Source of the DNA: Oscillospiraceae bacterium
GTDB lineage: Bacteria; Bacillota; Clostridia; UBA1381
Length of the DNA stretch: 36,747 bases
NCBI GenBank assembly: GCA_022509005.1
Contig: JAFLUC010000019.1
Span: 1-36,747 of the forward strand
Direction of reading: 5' to 3'
The position numbers were made by a program, and so were the translations under genes. Below are positions 8,892 to 17,447 of the stretch, piece after piece; positions within the stretch are counted from its first letter, which is position 1; each line of letters starts with the position of its first letter. The notes under the pieces are model-generated. The model had not been told where the DNA came from, ran no database searches, and saw only the letters and a list, made by a program, of their open reading frames with translations.

Positions 8892-9329
8892 ATGGTTAAA
8901 ATACTTTTTGTCTGCCACGGCAATATTTGCAGAAGCCCTATGGCTGAGTTTGTACTAAAGTATATGACGCAAGACAGAGATGATTTATATATAGCCTCGG
9001 CAGCGACATCAACTGAGGAAATAGGAAATGGAGTACATTATGGTACTGTGGGTATCTTGAAGAAAAATGGTATACCTAATCCGGGACACCGCGCTATTCA
9101 GATGAAGCGCGCAGATTATGATGAATATGACTATATAATAGGCATGGACGAATGGAATGTGAGAAATATTCTGCGCATAACCGGTGGTGATCCGGCAGGG
9201 AAGGTGCATAAGCTGCTTGATTTTACCGAGCGCGGCGGAGACATTGCAGACCCGTGGTATACACATGATTTTGAGACAACCTATAGAGATGTATATGAAG
9301 GCTGTAAAGCATTACTGGAGGAATTATAA
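8892..9329 (+). CDS. Low-molecular-weight protein-tyrosine phosphatase
   Basis: The 145-residue product has the phosphate-binding loop of the LMW-PTP family at the extreme N-terminus: V-C8-H-G-N-I-C13-R14-S15, where Cys8 would be the nucleophile and Arg14 would bind phosphate. The general acid is the Asp of the DPWYTHDF segment near residue 120. Length and motif positions are normal for the family, whose bacterial members dephosphorylate tyrosine or arginine on proteins. The arginine phosphatase YwlE usually has Thr in the loop (CTGNTCRS); this loop has Ile in that place, which favours tyrosine phosphatase activity, though that is inference. GAGAGG at 8878-8883 gives an 8-base spacing. It is the first gene of a four-gene run and its stop overlaps the rnhB start by one base (TAATG). 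Confidence 0.93.
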   Translation: MVKILFVCHGNICRSPMAEFVLKYMTQDRDDLYIASAATSTEEIGNGVHYGTVGILKKNGIPNPGHRAIQMKRADYDEYDYIIGMDEWNVRNILRITGGDPAGKVHKLLDFTERGGDIADPWYTHDFETTYRDVYEGCKALLEEL

Positions 9330-9955
9330 TGGCACGAAGAACACCTGAGGAGGAAGCGGCGAGAATACGCTCAATGAAGGATTTCGACCTGTCGAGAGGT
9401 GAAGGGGATATTGCTGGAGTTGATGAAGCCGGCAGAGGTCCGCTTGCAGGTCCTGTTTTTGCGGCAGCGGTTATTTTGCACCGTGATGTTATAATAGAGG
9501 GAATTAACGATTCCAAAAAGCTGAGCGAGAAAAAGCGTGACGAGCTTTTTGACATAATAAAAGAAAAAGCTGCTGCATATTCGGTGTGTGCCGTGAGCGA
9601 AGCGAGAATAGACGATATAAATATTTTGCAGGCTACATTTCAGGCTATGTGCGGCGCAGTTGAGAGACTTGATATACAGCCGGACTATGTTCTCGTTGAC
9701 GGAAATAAGAGCCCGGGGCTATCAATAGCTCATGAAACAGTTGTGAAAGGGGACAGTAAAAGCGTGTCCATTGCAGCTGCATCAATTTTGGCAAAGGTGT
9801 CGAGGGACAGATATATGTGCCGTATGGCTGAAAAATATCCGGGATATGGCTTTGAAAAGCATAAAGGTTATGGAACGAAGGCGCATTATGAAGCGATAGA
9901 AAAGCTCGGGATATGTGATATACACCGCAAAAGCTTTCTGAAAAATATTTTGTGA
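9329..9955 (+). CDS. rnhB: Ribonuclease HII
   Basis: RNase HII cuts RNA from RNA-DNA hybrids and incises at single ribonucleotides misincorporated in DNA. The 208-residue product carries the type 2 signature GVDEAGRGPLAGPV, with catalytic Asp32 and Glu33, then INDSKKLSEKKRDELF, VDGN in the YVLVDGN strand and GDSKSVSIAAASILAKVSRD, which supply the remaining acidic residues and the substrate loop. The YPGYGFEKHKGYGT segment near residue 170 is also family-typical. The start codon overlaps the phosphatase stop and the end overlaps yraN, so the genes are translationally coupled. The rnhB-yraN pair is a widespread bacterial arrangement. Confidence 0.98.
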   Translation: MARRTPEEEAARIRSMKDFDLSRGEGDIAGVDEAGRGPLAGPVFAAAVILHRDVIIEGINDSKKLSEKKRDELFDIIKEKAAAYSVCAVSEARIDDINILQATFQAMCGAVERLDIQPDYVLVDGNKSPGLSIAHETVVKGDSKSVSIAAASILAKVSRDRYMCRMAEKYPGYGFEKHKGYGTKAHYEAIEKLGICDIHRKSFLKNIL

Positions 9956-10311
9956 TGGATAAGCGTAAGATTGGAGCAATGGGCGAGGAAGCAGCGGCAC
10001 GGTATCTTGTACGCAAGGGATATGTTATTCGTGATAGGAACTTCCGACTGCGGATAGGAGAGCTTGATATTGTCGCAATCGACAAGGACGGCTGCACCGT
10101 ATTTGTTGAGGTCAAAACAAGAAAAAATGCAGATTACGGCTACCCGTCGCAATTTGTGGATAGAAAGAAGCAGCAGAAGCTTAAAAGGACCGCGGAAATA
10201 TACTGCGGCAGAGATCTCTATATGCGGTTTGATATTATTGAGGTTTATTATGAGCTGCGCAATAACATAATGTACATAAGAGAATTTAACCATATCGAAG
10301 ATGCATTTTAA
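9955..10311 (+). CDS. yraN: YraN / UPF0102 family nuclease-fold protein
   Basis: The 118-residue product has the UPF0102 pattern GEEAAARYLVRKGY, then RIGELDIVAIDKDG and VFVEVKTRKN. The E-D...E-V-K arrangement matches the restriction-endonuclease-like fold with its metal-binding acidic residues and Lys. The cellular role is not settled; the genetic link to rnhB suggests DNA or RNA processing. An in-frame GTG at 9952 precedes ATG 9955; the ATG overlaps the rnhB TGA as TGATG, a common coupling layout, so I prefer it. Confidence 0.93.
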   Translation: MDKRKIGAMGEEAAARYLVRKGYVIRDRNFRLRIGELDIVAIDKDGCTVFVEVKTRKNADYGYPSQFVDRKKQQKLKRTAEIYCGRDLYMRFDIIEVYYELRNNIMYIREFNHIEDAF

Positions 10312-10326
10312 TACAGGAGAATTAAT

Positions 10327-10632
10327 ATGTCTGAAATATACGAAAAAATATATGCTGCGGTAAGACAAATCCCTAAGGGGTGTGTTGCAACTTATGGTCA
10401 GATCGCAGCAATGGCAGGCAACCGCGGCTGGGCAAGAGTTGTCGGCAACGCTTTGCACTGCAATCCGGATCTGGATTCAATACCATGTTACAGAGTGGTA
10501 AATCACAAAGGTGAAGTATCGAGTGCATTTGCTTTTGGGGGACGGAATCAACAGTATGATCTGTTAAAAGCGGACGGAGTTGAGTTTGATAAGAATGGAC
10601 GCGTGATTTTAGAGAAATATTTAATGCGTTAA
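10327..10632 (+). CDS. MGMT-like alkyltransferase domain protein with PCYR motif
   Basis: This 101-residue protein covers only the DNA-binding/active-site domain of O6-alkylguanine-DNA alkyltransferases: IPKGCVATYGQIAAMAGN (helix-turn-helix), then RVVGNALHCNP with the intercalating Arg, then IPCYRVVN near residue 58. True transferases read PCHR, with His activating the Cys; alkyltransferase-like proteins (ATL, YbaZ type) usually replace the Cys by Trp or Ala. Here the Cys is kept and the His is Tyr, an intermediate state. It may bind alkylated guanine and mark it for nucleotide-excision repair, or keep weak transfer activity. AGGAG at 10315-10319 gives a 7-base spacing. Last gene of the operon, followed by a terminator. 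Confidence 0.88.
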   Translation: MSEIYEKIYAAVRQIPKGCVATYGQIAAMAGNRGWARVVGNALHCNPDLDSIPCYRVVNHKGEVSSAFAFGGRNQQYDLLKADGVEFDKNGRVILEKYLMR

Positions 10633-10655
10633 AAGACGGTAGAACCGTCTTTTTC
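10632..10655 (+). terminator. Intrinsic terminator
   Basis: AAGACGGT (10633-10640), loop AGA, ACCGTCTT (10644-10651) and following T's form a compact hairpin starting at the stop codon of the alkyltransferase-like gene. Confidence 0.9.
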
Positions 10656-10722
10656 ATTTAACGGCATATTATTATATGTCTGATAATATTATGGATATAT
10701 CAGAATAAAGGAAGGAAACAAT

Positions 10723-11571
10723 ATGTACAGCTATAAAATCTTTGACGCGCATTGCGACACTCTGTGCATGATAGCGGATCACGGAGGAGATATAAAGTGC
10801 AACAGTTATAATATAGATAAGGAGCGCATGAGCCGATACATATCATATATACAGATATTTGCTTGTTTTATCGCACCGGAGTATAGTAACAATGCAATGG
10901 AGCGTTTTATTCAGCTTGCCGATGTGTTTGACAAGCAGGATTTTTCAGGGATCACGCCGATTTTATCAATTGAGGGTGGAGATATGCTGCAATCCCTTGA
11001 AGATATTGACTACATAAAAAGCCGCGGTGTGAGGTGCATTACTCTTACATGGAATCACTCAAATAAAATCGCAGGCGGCGCAGACGAACCTGAGCAGGGC
11101 TTGACGCAGTTTGGACGCGACGTTGTGCGCAGACTTAACGAATGTGGGATTATAATAGATATGTCGCATATAAATGATAAATCCTTTTATGATATTGAAA
11201 AAATAAATACGGGTGTACTTATCGCAAGTCATTCAAACTCAAGAGCGATATGCAATCACCGCCGCAATCTTACCGATGATATGTTTAAAATAATCCGTGA
11301 CACAGGCGGCGTTGTCGGACTGAACCTCTATCCGGAATTTTTGACGGAAAACAAAACGTGTAATATCAGCGATGCTGTGAGACACGTTAATCACTGGCTG
11401 GAGCTTGACGGCGGGAATACGATAGGGCTTGGCAGCGATTTTGATGGAGTCGGTGACAAGCTTCCTATCGGAATTCGCGGCTGTCAGGATTATTATAAGG
11501 TGCTTGATGTGCTTGATAAAGGTATTATCGAGAAAATATCACACGAGAATTTTGAACGTGTTTTCTCATAA
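10723..11571 (+). CDS. Membrane-dipeptidase-like metallopeptidase (M19)
   Basis: The 282-residue product has the M19 (renal dipeptidase) landmarks in order: zinc-binding FDAHCDT (His10, Asp12), SIEGGD near residue 86 with the bridging Glu, ITLTWNHSNKIAGG, GIIIDMSHIN with a zinc His, IASHSNSRAICNHRRNLTD with a further His, and GLGSDFDGV near the end. Members hydrolyse dipeptides, including ones with D-residues. It is somewhat shorter than the roughly 310-residue norm, mostly at the C-terminus. There is no signal peptide, so it acts in the cytoplasm, perhaps in recycling cell-wall or nutrient peptides. AGGAAGGA lies about 6 bases before the ATG. Its stop lies 4 bases from the stop of the convergent GH36 gene. 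Confidence 0.92.
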   Translation: MYSYKIFDAHCDTLCMIADHGGDIKCNSYNIDKERMSRYISYIQIFACFIAPEYSNNAMERFIQLADVFDKQDFSGITPILSIEGGDMLQSLEDIDYIKSRGVRCITLTWNHSNKIAGGADEPEQGLTQFGRDVVRRLNECGIIIDMSHINDKSFYDIEKINTGVLIASHSNSRAICNHRRNLTDDMFKIIRDTGGVVGLNLYPEFLTENKTCNISDAVRHVNHWLELDGGNTIGLGSDFDGVGDKLPIGIRGCQDYYKVLDVLDKGIIEKISHENFERVFS

Positions 11572-11575
11572 TTAT

Positions 11576-13654
11576 TTATTCAAGAATTATACCGATACCA
11601 GAGAAATCACAGAGATTTCGTAAGGTTAAATATCCATTCTCTATTTCAAGTTTTGCCGTACCGTTCATGAAAACAGCCTTGATACTGTTATTATTAACAG
11701 GCACAGATATTTCAGGAGGACAGTTTTTAAACGTGTGCACAACGAGCAACGTGCCCGATTTATTCTCACGCGTAACAGCTTGCCAGCCTTCAGGATGACG
11801 ATAGCTTGTTATACCGTTTCTCAATATGTGTGATTTGCCGTTTTTGATATACGGTGTAGCCTTTTTATAAAAATTAATTCCGTTAATTATAAGCTGTCTT
11901 TGATCTGCAGAAAGCTCTGTAACATCTCCGGAAAGACACAATCTGCCCAAGCATGAGGCAGCCATTGAATACGCAATACGCCTAAGGCCGTCCGAGCGTC
12001 GGATTACGCACCATATCTGCGACTGGCGCGGCAGGATTGCACGATGGAGATTTGCCGCAATAATCGGAATTTCAACACATTCATGCGCGTCGGAAAAAGA
12101 TGCCATCGAGCTTAAACCCATAAATACCGGTTCAAGTCTGTTTCCACCGGAGGCACAGTTTTCAATAACCAGATCGGGTATTTCGCGGCGCATTTTTTTG
12201 TAGAATTCAATTGTGCCTTCCATATTATGCCGCAGACCTTCGCCTAGGCTGTCGGGATGGTCGCAGCCTATGCCGATAGTTTCGTTATAGTCAACCTTAA
12301 TATAGCCAAAGTCATTTCGTTTCAGAAATTCAATCACGCGTTCATTGAGATATTCTTTAACCCACGGGTCGTTCATATCCCAGAAGCGGCGGTTAGCTGT
12401 AGTGAGCGTAATCCCATCGCGGCTTAACATGTGCTCCGTTATATTATAAGCGTCCGCCATACAGCCGACATTTTCAAACTCAAACCAGATTCCCGGACGC
12501 ATACCATGTGATTTTATAAGCTTAACGGTTGTGTCAATTCCTTCGGGGAACAGCGATTCAGAGGGGATATAGTCGCCCATGCTGATATCCCAACGAACCC
12601 CGTCTGCCTTGAACCAGCCACAATCTATTATGAAATAGTCAATTCCCATTCCATCAATTGCATTTAAAATGCCATTTATGTTTTCATGTGACGGACATCC
12701 CCATGTGGTGCAGTATTCGTTAAAAATAACGGGGAGCGCGTTCTCAGAATCGGGAACGTTAAGTCTGTCCGACTGAGCGGAGGTGAGCCTTTGGCAAATG
12801 TCATCAATATCGCCGCTGCACACCGAGAGAACTGCTGAAGCAGGATTGAAGGATTCGCCGGGCCTAAGCTTTTTCATCCAGTGCCCGAATTCTCTGTCGG
12901 CTATACCGCCGCTTATCGCAGCACAGTCGTCCGAGCGGGTTATTTCTATCTGCCAAGACGACGGACATCCCATCTGTACACCCCAGAGAATATTGTTTTT
13001 TGTATCCTCAACAGCTGCAAAGGGGAAGTAATCCTTTACCGGCATTGAGCCGACCTGACCGAATCTGAGATTGAACGCATTACCCATTGTCCAGCTATCC
13101 TCGAGAAGAAGATTCTCAAACGACTCTGAAACGATTCTGCCTTCCATACTCCATTTTGATTTCATTCGATGAAGAATAAGTCGGTTTTCGCCTGTGCCGT
13201 CAAGATAGGGAGATATACCGTAAATTGCAAATGATGAGAGCATTTCAAGTGTGACGGACTGTTCTGAATTATTAATAAATTCTGTGGTGACGGTTATGTA
13301 TTCCGCACCGTCGCTATGTGTAACAGTGTGAACTGCTTCAAGATTATCATTTGTTTTAAGAAATGTTCTGATTTGAGTAACCGCATTTTCTGTGGATATT
13401 TTCTGTTCAGAAAATTTCAGCCGTGCTGTTGTTTCACTATATTTCATCGAAAGACCACCGAAATAGTGTCCGGGGTATTTATCGCCGATAATCTTACATT
13501 CCACGATAGACTGAACCCGTGCTTTCCTTTCTGTATCTATATCGATTTCTTTGTCAGCAGGTGCAAGACACATACCGATAATATCCGTTTCGGTATCAAG
13601 TATATATAAAAGCTGCATATCGCCAAGCTTTGTTTTTGAAATAAGCTTTTTCAT
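11576..13654 (-). CDS. Alpha-galactosidase, GH36 family
   Basis: The 692-residue enzyme should remove alpha-1,6- or related galactose from oligosaccharides. An N-terminal beta-sandwich (about 1-300) precedes the barrel. The barrel holds YFIIDCGWFKADG, HGMRPGIWFEFENVG, the nucleophile Asp455 in YIKVDYNETIG, ENCASGGNR, and the acid/base Asp522 in SFSDAHE. Their spacing of 67 residues is close to that of characterised GH36 enzymes. A longer frame starts at 13687, but a perfect AAGGAGGT at 13668-13661 sits 6 bases before the ATG at 13654, so the true start is 13654. There is no signal peptide: it would act on imported sugars. It is a single gene, divergent from murA and separated from it by a 20-base palindrome. 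The family call is firm; the substrate is inferred. Confidence 0.88.
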   Translation of the reverse strand: MKKLISKTKLGDMQLLYILDTETDIIGMCLAPADKEIDIDTERKARVQSIVECKIIGDKYPGHYFGGLSMKYSETTARLKFSEQKISTENAVTQIRTFLKTNDNLEAVHTVTHSDGAEYITVTTEFINNSEQSVTLEMLSSFAIYGISPYLDGTGENRLILHRMKSKWSMEGRIVSESFENLLLEDSWTMGNAFNLRFGQVGSMPVKDYFPFAAVEDTKNNILWGVQMGCPSSWQIEITRSDDCAAISGGIADREFGHWMKKLRPGESFNPASAVLSVCSGDIDDICQRLTSAQSDRLNVPDSENALPVIFNEYCTTWGCPSHENINGILNAIDGMGIDYFIIDCGWFKADGVRWDISMGDYIPSESLFPEGIDTTVKLIKSHGMRPGIWFEFENVGCMADAYNITEHMLSRDGITLTTANRRFWDMNDPWVKEYLNERVIEFLKRNDFGYIKVDYNETIGIGCDHPDSLGEGLRHNMEGTIEFYKKMRREIPDLVIENCASGGNRLEPVFMGLSSMASFSDAHECVEIPIIAANLHRAILPRQSQIWCVIRRSDGLRRIAYSMAASCLGRLCLSGDVTELSADQRQLIINGINFYKKATPYIKNGKSHILRNGITSYRHPEGWQAVTRENKSGTLLVVHTFKNCPPEISVPVNNNSIKAVFMNGTAKLEIENGYLTLRNLCDFSGIGIILE

Positions 13655-13778
13655 AGTGTAACCTCCTTCATAGTTTAATTTTAGCATTAAATATTAAATA
13701 AATCAAGTTTTTTATTGCATGGAAATATTTCAGTTTAATTACATTTACTTTAAATTTAGAATATTCTATTTATTTTGC

Positions 13779-13798
13779 GAGTATAATATGTTATACTC
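13779..13798. promoter_or_regulatory. 20-base palindrome between GH36 and murA
   Basis: GAGTATAA-TATG-TTATACTC is an exact inverted repeat with 8-base arms. It overlaps a TATAAT (13782-13787, plus) and a TATAAC (13795-13790, minus), so a dimeric repressor bound here could block divergent transcription. I could not pair either -10 with a good -35. Confidence 0.4.
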
Positions 13799-13871
13799 AA
13801 AATAATCTGTAACAATAGGCGAATTATATGCATAATATACCTCAAACTGACTTATAATGTGAGGTGTTATT

Positions 13872-15128
13872 ATGAATAAGCTTGTTGTTGAAGGCGGCGT
13901 GCCTCTCAGTGGTGAAATAACTGTTCAGGGGGCGAAGAATGCCGTTCTTCCTATTCTTGCTGCGTCAATAATGTCTGGCGAGAGCTGTGTTATACATAAT
14001 TGTCCGTGGCTGCGCGATGTGGAAAAAACCGGAATTATTTTAGAAAGACTCGGCTGCAATCTGAAACGCGGCACGGGTGAAATATATGTTGACGCGTCCG
14101 ATATAAATAAATGCAGAATAGATGAAAGACTGATGCGCGAGATGCGTTCTTCAATTATATTCCTCGGTGCAATTTTGTCGGTTTGCGGCAGAGCTGAGGT
14201 AGGACTGCCGGGAGGATGTCCGATAGGACTGAGACCGGTCGATCTGCATCTTAAAGCATTGCGCCAGATGGGTGTTTTAATTGAGGAGCAGCATGGCTAT
14301 CTCAGATGCGAATGCGGTCGTCTCAAGGGTGCAAACATTCATCTTGATTTTCCGAGCGTTGGCGCTACCGAGAATGTTATGCTTGCGGCAGTGAAAGCGG
14401 AGGGCACAACGATAATAACAAATGCGGCAAGAGAACCGGAAATTACGGATCTAGCGAGATTTCTCAATAAGATGGGTGCTAAGGTAAACGGTGCCGGTTC
14501 AAGTATGATTGTCATTGACGGCGTGGAAAAGCTGCATGGCACAGAATACAGCGTTATGCCGGACAGAATAGTTGCTCAAACGTATATGATAGGCGCTTTA
14601 ATGACCGGAGGTGAGCTTTTGCTCAATGGTGTTGAGTGTGCACATATGCAGGCAGGACTTTCAGCACTTACGGAAATGGGCGGCAGAATTAAATGTGAAA
14701 AAAATAAAGCTTATATTAAAAGCACGGGACATATAAATAGTGTACATATTATAAAAACAATGCCATATCCGGGTTTCCCTACGGATGCGCAATCGCCATT
14801 TATGGCACTTGCCGCGATTGCCGACGGAACAAGCGTTTTTGTGGAGAATATTTTTGAAAACCGATTCCGCCACGTTGATGAGCTGGTTCGTATGGGAGCG
14901 GATATAAAGGTTGAAGGAAGAAGTGCGGTTGTACGCGGTGTTAAGAAGCTTTATGGCGCTAACGTCGAAGCATATGAGCTTCGCGGCGGGGCGGCTCTCA
15001 TTCTTGCGGCTATGGCGGCGGATGGACGGACGGAGATTTCGGGCATAGAGTTTATAGATAGAGGATATGAGAATATAGAAGGAAATCTTTCGCGGTGCGG
15101 AGTCAGGATAAGGCGCATACGCGTATGA
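13872..15128 (+). CDS. murA: UDP-N-acetylglucosamine 1-carboxyvinyltransferase
   Basis: MurA transfers enolpyruvate from PEP to UDP-GlcNAc, the first committed step of peptidoglycan synthesis in the cytoplasm. The 418-residue product has the conserved residues at canonical places: Lys22 in QGAKNAV, Cys116 in the GGCPIGLRPVDLH loop (the fosfomycin target, Cys115 in E. coli) and Asp305 in GFPTDAQSP. Cys is kept, not Asp, so fosfomycin sensitivity is expected. GAGGTG at 13861-13866 supports the start. The gene leads a murA-ftsQ-ftsZ run, a reduced division/cell-wall cluster without ftsA, murG or murB in this window. Confidence 0.97.
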   Translation: MNKLVVEGGVPLSGEITVQGAKNAVLPILAASIMSGESCVIHNCPWLRDVEKTGIILERLGCNLKRGTGEIYVDASDINKCRIDERLMREMRSSIIFLGAILSVCGRAEVGLPGGCPIGLRPVDLHLKALRQMGVLIEEQHGYLRCECGRLKGANIHLDFPSVGATENVMLAAVKAEGTTIITNAAREPEITDLARFLNKMGAKVNGAGSSMIVIDGVEKLHGTEYSVMPDRIVAQTYMIGALMTGGELLLNGVECAHMQAGLSALTEMGGRIKCEKNKAYIKSTGHINSVHIIKTMPYPGFPTDAQSPFMALAAIADGTSVFVENIFENRFRHVDELVRMGADIKVEGRSAVVRGVKKLYGANVEAYELRGGAALILAAMAADGRTEISGIEFIDRGYENIEGNLSRCGVRIRRIRV

Positions 15129-15144
15129 TCAAATGGTGATACAA

Positions 15145-16080
15145 ATGGATAACAATCAGAACGGCGGCGCTCAAGGTGATAAAGAAAAGAGCGGAGTAAC
15201 TGAAAACAGAATATATAGCCGAACTGCAGGTACACGAAAAACAGTAAGGAATGGACTTGAAGAGCGTAGTCTCCGAGAGATGAGAGTATCGTTGGAAGAG
15301 GAACTTCATGATGCGGAGAGCAGGCGAAGGATTGAGCGCAAGCGAAAACAGGAGCGGCAAAGAAGGCGGCAGCTGCGTGCCGCCGCTGTGATTGTCGCTG
15401 CTCTAGCAGTTATGATAATACTGATTTTTATGACACCTATTTTTAATATTAGACAGATAAAAGTTCTGGGAAATAATTATGTTGAGATAGGTACCATTCA
15501 GAGTAAAATAGGTGATATTGTAGGTCAGAATCTGTTCAGCACAAGAAAGAGCGGAATAGAATCGAAAATGCTCGAAATACCGCAGATAGATGAAGTGGAG
15601 GTTAAGAAAAATTATTTTCCTCCGTCAATTGTCGTAACTGTGAGGGAAGCTGTTCCTGCTGCATATATGCTTTCCGGAAATACAATAATTGTAGTCAGTA
15701 CCGATCTGAAAATAATTGACGATTCTCAGACCTTTGATGTCGACACTTTGCCGAGTATAAGCGGTATCAGTGTTTCGTCATATGAACTGAGTAAGCAAAT
15801 CGACTCGGGTTCACCGGATAAGGAGGATATTTTAAGAACGCTGCTGCAGGGTATGGACAATACAGGAATTCTGGCAAAGACAACCTATATAAGCGTTGAT
15901 GATATAACAAGCATAAAGTTCAATTATGATAACCGTATAGAAGTATTGTGCGGCTCTCAGCTAGAGCTTGAACGGAAGATAAGGATGTTTGCCGCAGCAA
16001 TGGAATCACCTACAATGAAGACAAATTCGCTGGGAACGATGGATCTCAGCGTGCCGGGACGGGCTGTATATACTCCATGA
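15145..16080 (+). CDS. ftsQ: Cell division protein FtsQ/DivIB
   Basis: This is a bitopic membrane protein of the divisome that links FtsL/FtsB(DivIC) and septal wall synthesis. The product has a long, charged cytoplasmic N-terminus, rich in Arg and Lys, of about 75 residues. One membrane helix follows (AAAVIVAALAVMIILIFM, about residues 76-97), then an external POTRA domain (FNIRQIKVLGNNYVEIGTI to VVTVREAVPAAY) and the FtsQ beta-domain. A frame from ATG 15133 adds four residues; GGTGAT at 15135-15140 lies 4 bases before ATG 15145, making the second start slightly better, though neither ribosome site is strong. It follows murA by about 15 bases, so the two are likely coupled. Confidence 0.9.
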   Translation: MDNNQNGGAQGDKEKSGVTENRIYSRTAGTRKTVRNGLEERSLREMRVSLEEELHDAESRRRIERKRKQERQRRRQLRAAAVIVAALAVMIILIFMTPIFNIRQIKVLGNNYVEIGTIQSKIGDIVGQNLFSTRKSGIESKMLEIPQIDEVEVKKNYFPPSIVVTVREAVPAAYMLSGNTIIVVSTDLKIIDDSQTFDVDTLPSISGISVSSYELSKQIDSGSPDKEDILRTLLQGMDNTGILAKTTYISVDDITSIKFNYDNRIEVLCGSQLELERKIRMFAAAMESPTMKTNSLGTMDLSVPGRAVYTP

Positions 16081-16249
16081 TATAAGGGGTATATTATACT
16101 TGACATAAATTTAGTGTTATTTTTGTATAAATTTACTATTGCATAAATAAGTAAAACATAGTAGAATATAATGTGTATGTTCAGAATTTGAACTGTGTAT
16201 TTCAGTTTATCATTAAAATAATGTAAACTACGAAGGAGGATAATATAAC

Positions 16250-17413
16250 ATGAGTGCTATGCCTATAGGTTTAGAGGAGAATACAGTAATCGAGGGTGCA
16301 AGAATTAAGGTTATCGGCGTTGGAGGCGGCGGTAATAATGCTGTTGACAGAATGATTGATGCAGGAGTTACAAAAGCGGAGTTTATCTGCGTTAATACAG
16401 ATGCGCAGCAGCTTTCAAATGTCAAGGCGCCTACGGTTCTCCAAATCGGAGCAAAGCTTACAAGTGGTCTTGGTGCTGGCGCAAAGCCGGAAATCGGTCG
16501 TCAGGCTGCTGAGGAAACAAAGGATGAGATAAAGAATTTAGTTAAGGATGCAGATATGGTTTTCGTAACTGCCGGCATGGGCGGTGGTACAGGCACAGGT
16601 GCTGCTCCTATTATCGCAGAGGCTGCAAAGTCAGCAGGAATACTTACAGTGGCGGTTGTAACAAAGCCGTTCGCTTTTGAAGGTCCGCAGAGAATGAGAA
16701 ATGCCGAGGAAGGAATCAAGAATCTCGCTGAGAGAGTTGATTCAATCGTTACTATTCCTAATGACCTTTTACTTAAAATTGCAGATAAAAAGGTTACAAT
16801 TAATGACTCCTTCAAGCTTGCAGATGACATCCTCCGTCAGGGTGTACAAGGTATTATTGAAATAATCACTCAGAAGGGTATAGTAAATTGTGACTTCGCA
16901 GATGTTCGCACAATTATGAAGGACAGCGGCGTTGCTCACATGGGTATAGGTCTTGGTAAGGGTGAGAATGCTGCTCAGGATGCTGTAAGAGCTGCAATTG
17001 AGTCACCGTTGCTTGAGACAAGCATTGCAGGTGCAGAGAATGTACTTCTCAATATCACAGGCGGAACAGAGTTCTCACTTGTTGATATGGGTGAGGTTTC
17101 ATCAATCATCAAGGATATGGTTTCCGATGAGGCTAATATTATCGTTGGTTCTGCGATGGACGAGACTATGAAGGACGAGATTAAGGTGACACTCATTGCA
17201 ACAGGTCTTGATGGTTCAATCAAGAGAAATGCAGATGCAGGTGTGGCAGCTAAGAAGCCGTCACCATCATATTCGTCATATTCATCAGCTCCTTCTTCTA
17301 AGAGTGACAGATATTCATCATCAGTTTCAGACTATGATGATGACTCTATCTTCAAGAGAAGATTGAGACCGGGCATGAGTGATATAGATGTTCCTGGTTT
17401 CTTTAAGCGATAA
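16250..17413 (+). CDS. ftsZ: Cell division protein FtsZ
   Basis: FtsZ is the tubulin-like GTPase that forms the cytokinetic ring. The 387-residue product has the GTP-binding start KVIGVGGGGNNAV, the tubulin signature GMGGGTGTGAAP near residue 110, TKPFAFEGPQR, and the T7 catalytic loop NCDFADV near residue 206. A Ser-rich linker (about 325-365) follows, and the tail DIDVPGFFKR is the conserved peptide that binds FtsA or other anchors. AAGGAGGA at 16233-16240 is a very strong ribosome site. The 169-base gap after ftsQ is A/T-rich and contains TTGACA at 16100 and TATAAT at 16167, but they are not paired at a proper spacing, so an own promoter is possible but not certain. Confidence 0.99.
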   Translation: MSAMPIGLEENTVIEGARIKVIGVGGGGNNAVDRMIDAGVTKAEFICVNTDAQQLSNVKAPTVLQIGAKLTSGLGAGAKPEIGRQAAEETKDEIKNLVKDADMVFVTAGMGGGTGTGAAPIIAEAAKSAGILTVAVVTKPFAFEGPQRMRNAEEGIKNLAERVDSIVTIPNDLLLKIADKKVTINDSFKLADDILRQGVQGIIEIITQKGIVNCDFADVRTIMKDSGVAHMGIGLGKGENAAQDAVRAAIESPLLETSIAGAENVLLNITGGTEFSLVDMGEVSSIIKDMVSDEANIIVGSAMDETMKDEIKVTLIATGLDGSIKRNADAGVAAKKPSPSYSSYSSAPSSKSDRYSSSVSDYDDDSIFKRRLRPGMSDIDVPGFFKR

Positions 17414-17447
17414 AGCTTGAGTTAAATCAATACAAATAAAAATAATT

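Noticed and set aside
9886..10458. 190-codon minus-strand frame across rnhB, yraN and the alkyltransferase-like gene
   Set aside because: It is antisense to three well-recognised coupled genes and shows no family motif.
13655..13687. Longer N-terminus for the GH36 gene
   Set aside because: The perfect AAGGAGGT lies inside this extension, 6 bases before the ATG at 13654.
16100..16131. ftsZ promoter TTGACA ... TATAAA
   Set aside because: The spacer is 20 bases, too long for a reliable call; the nearby TATAAT at 16167 has no good -35.
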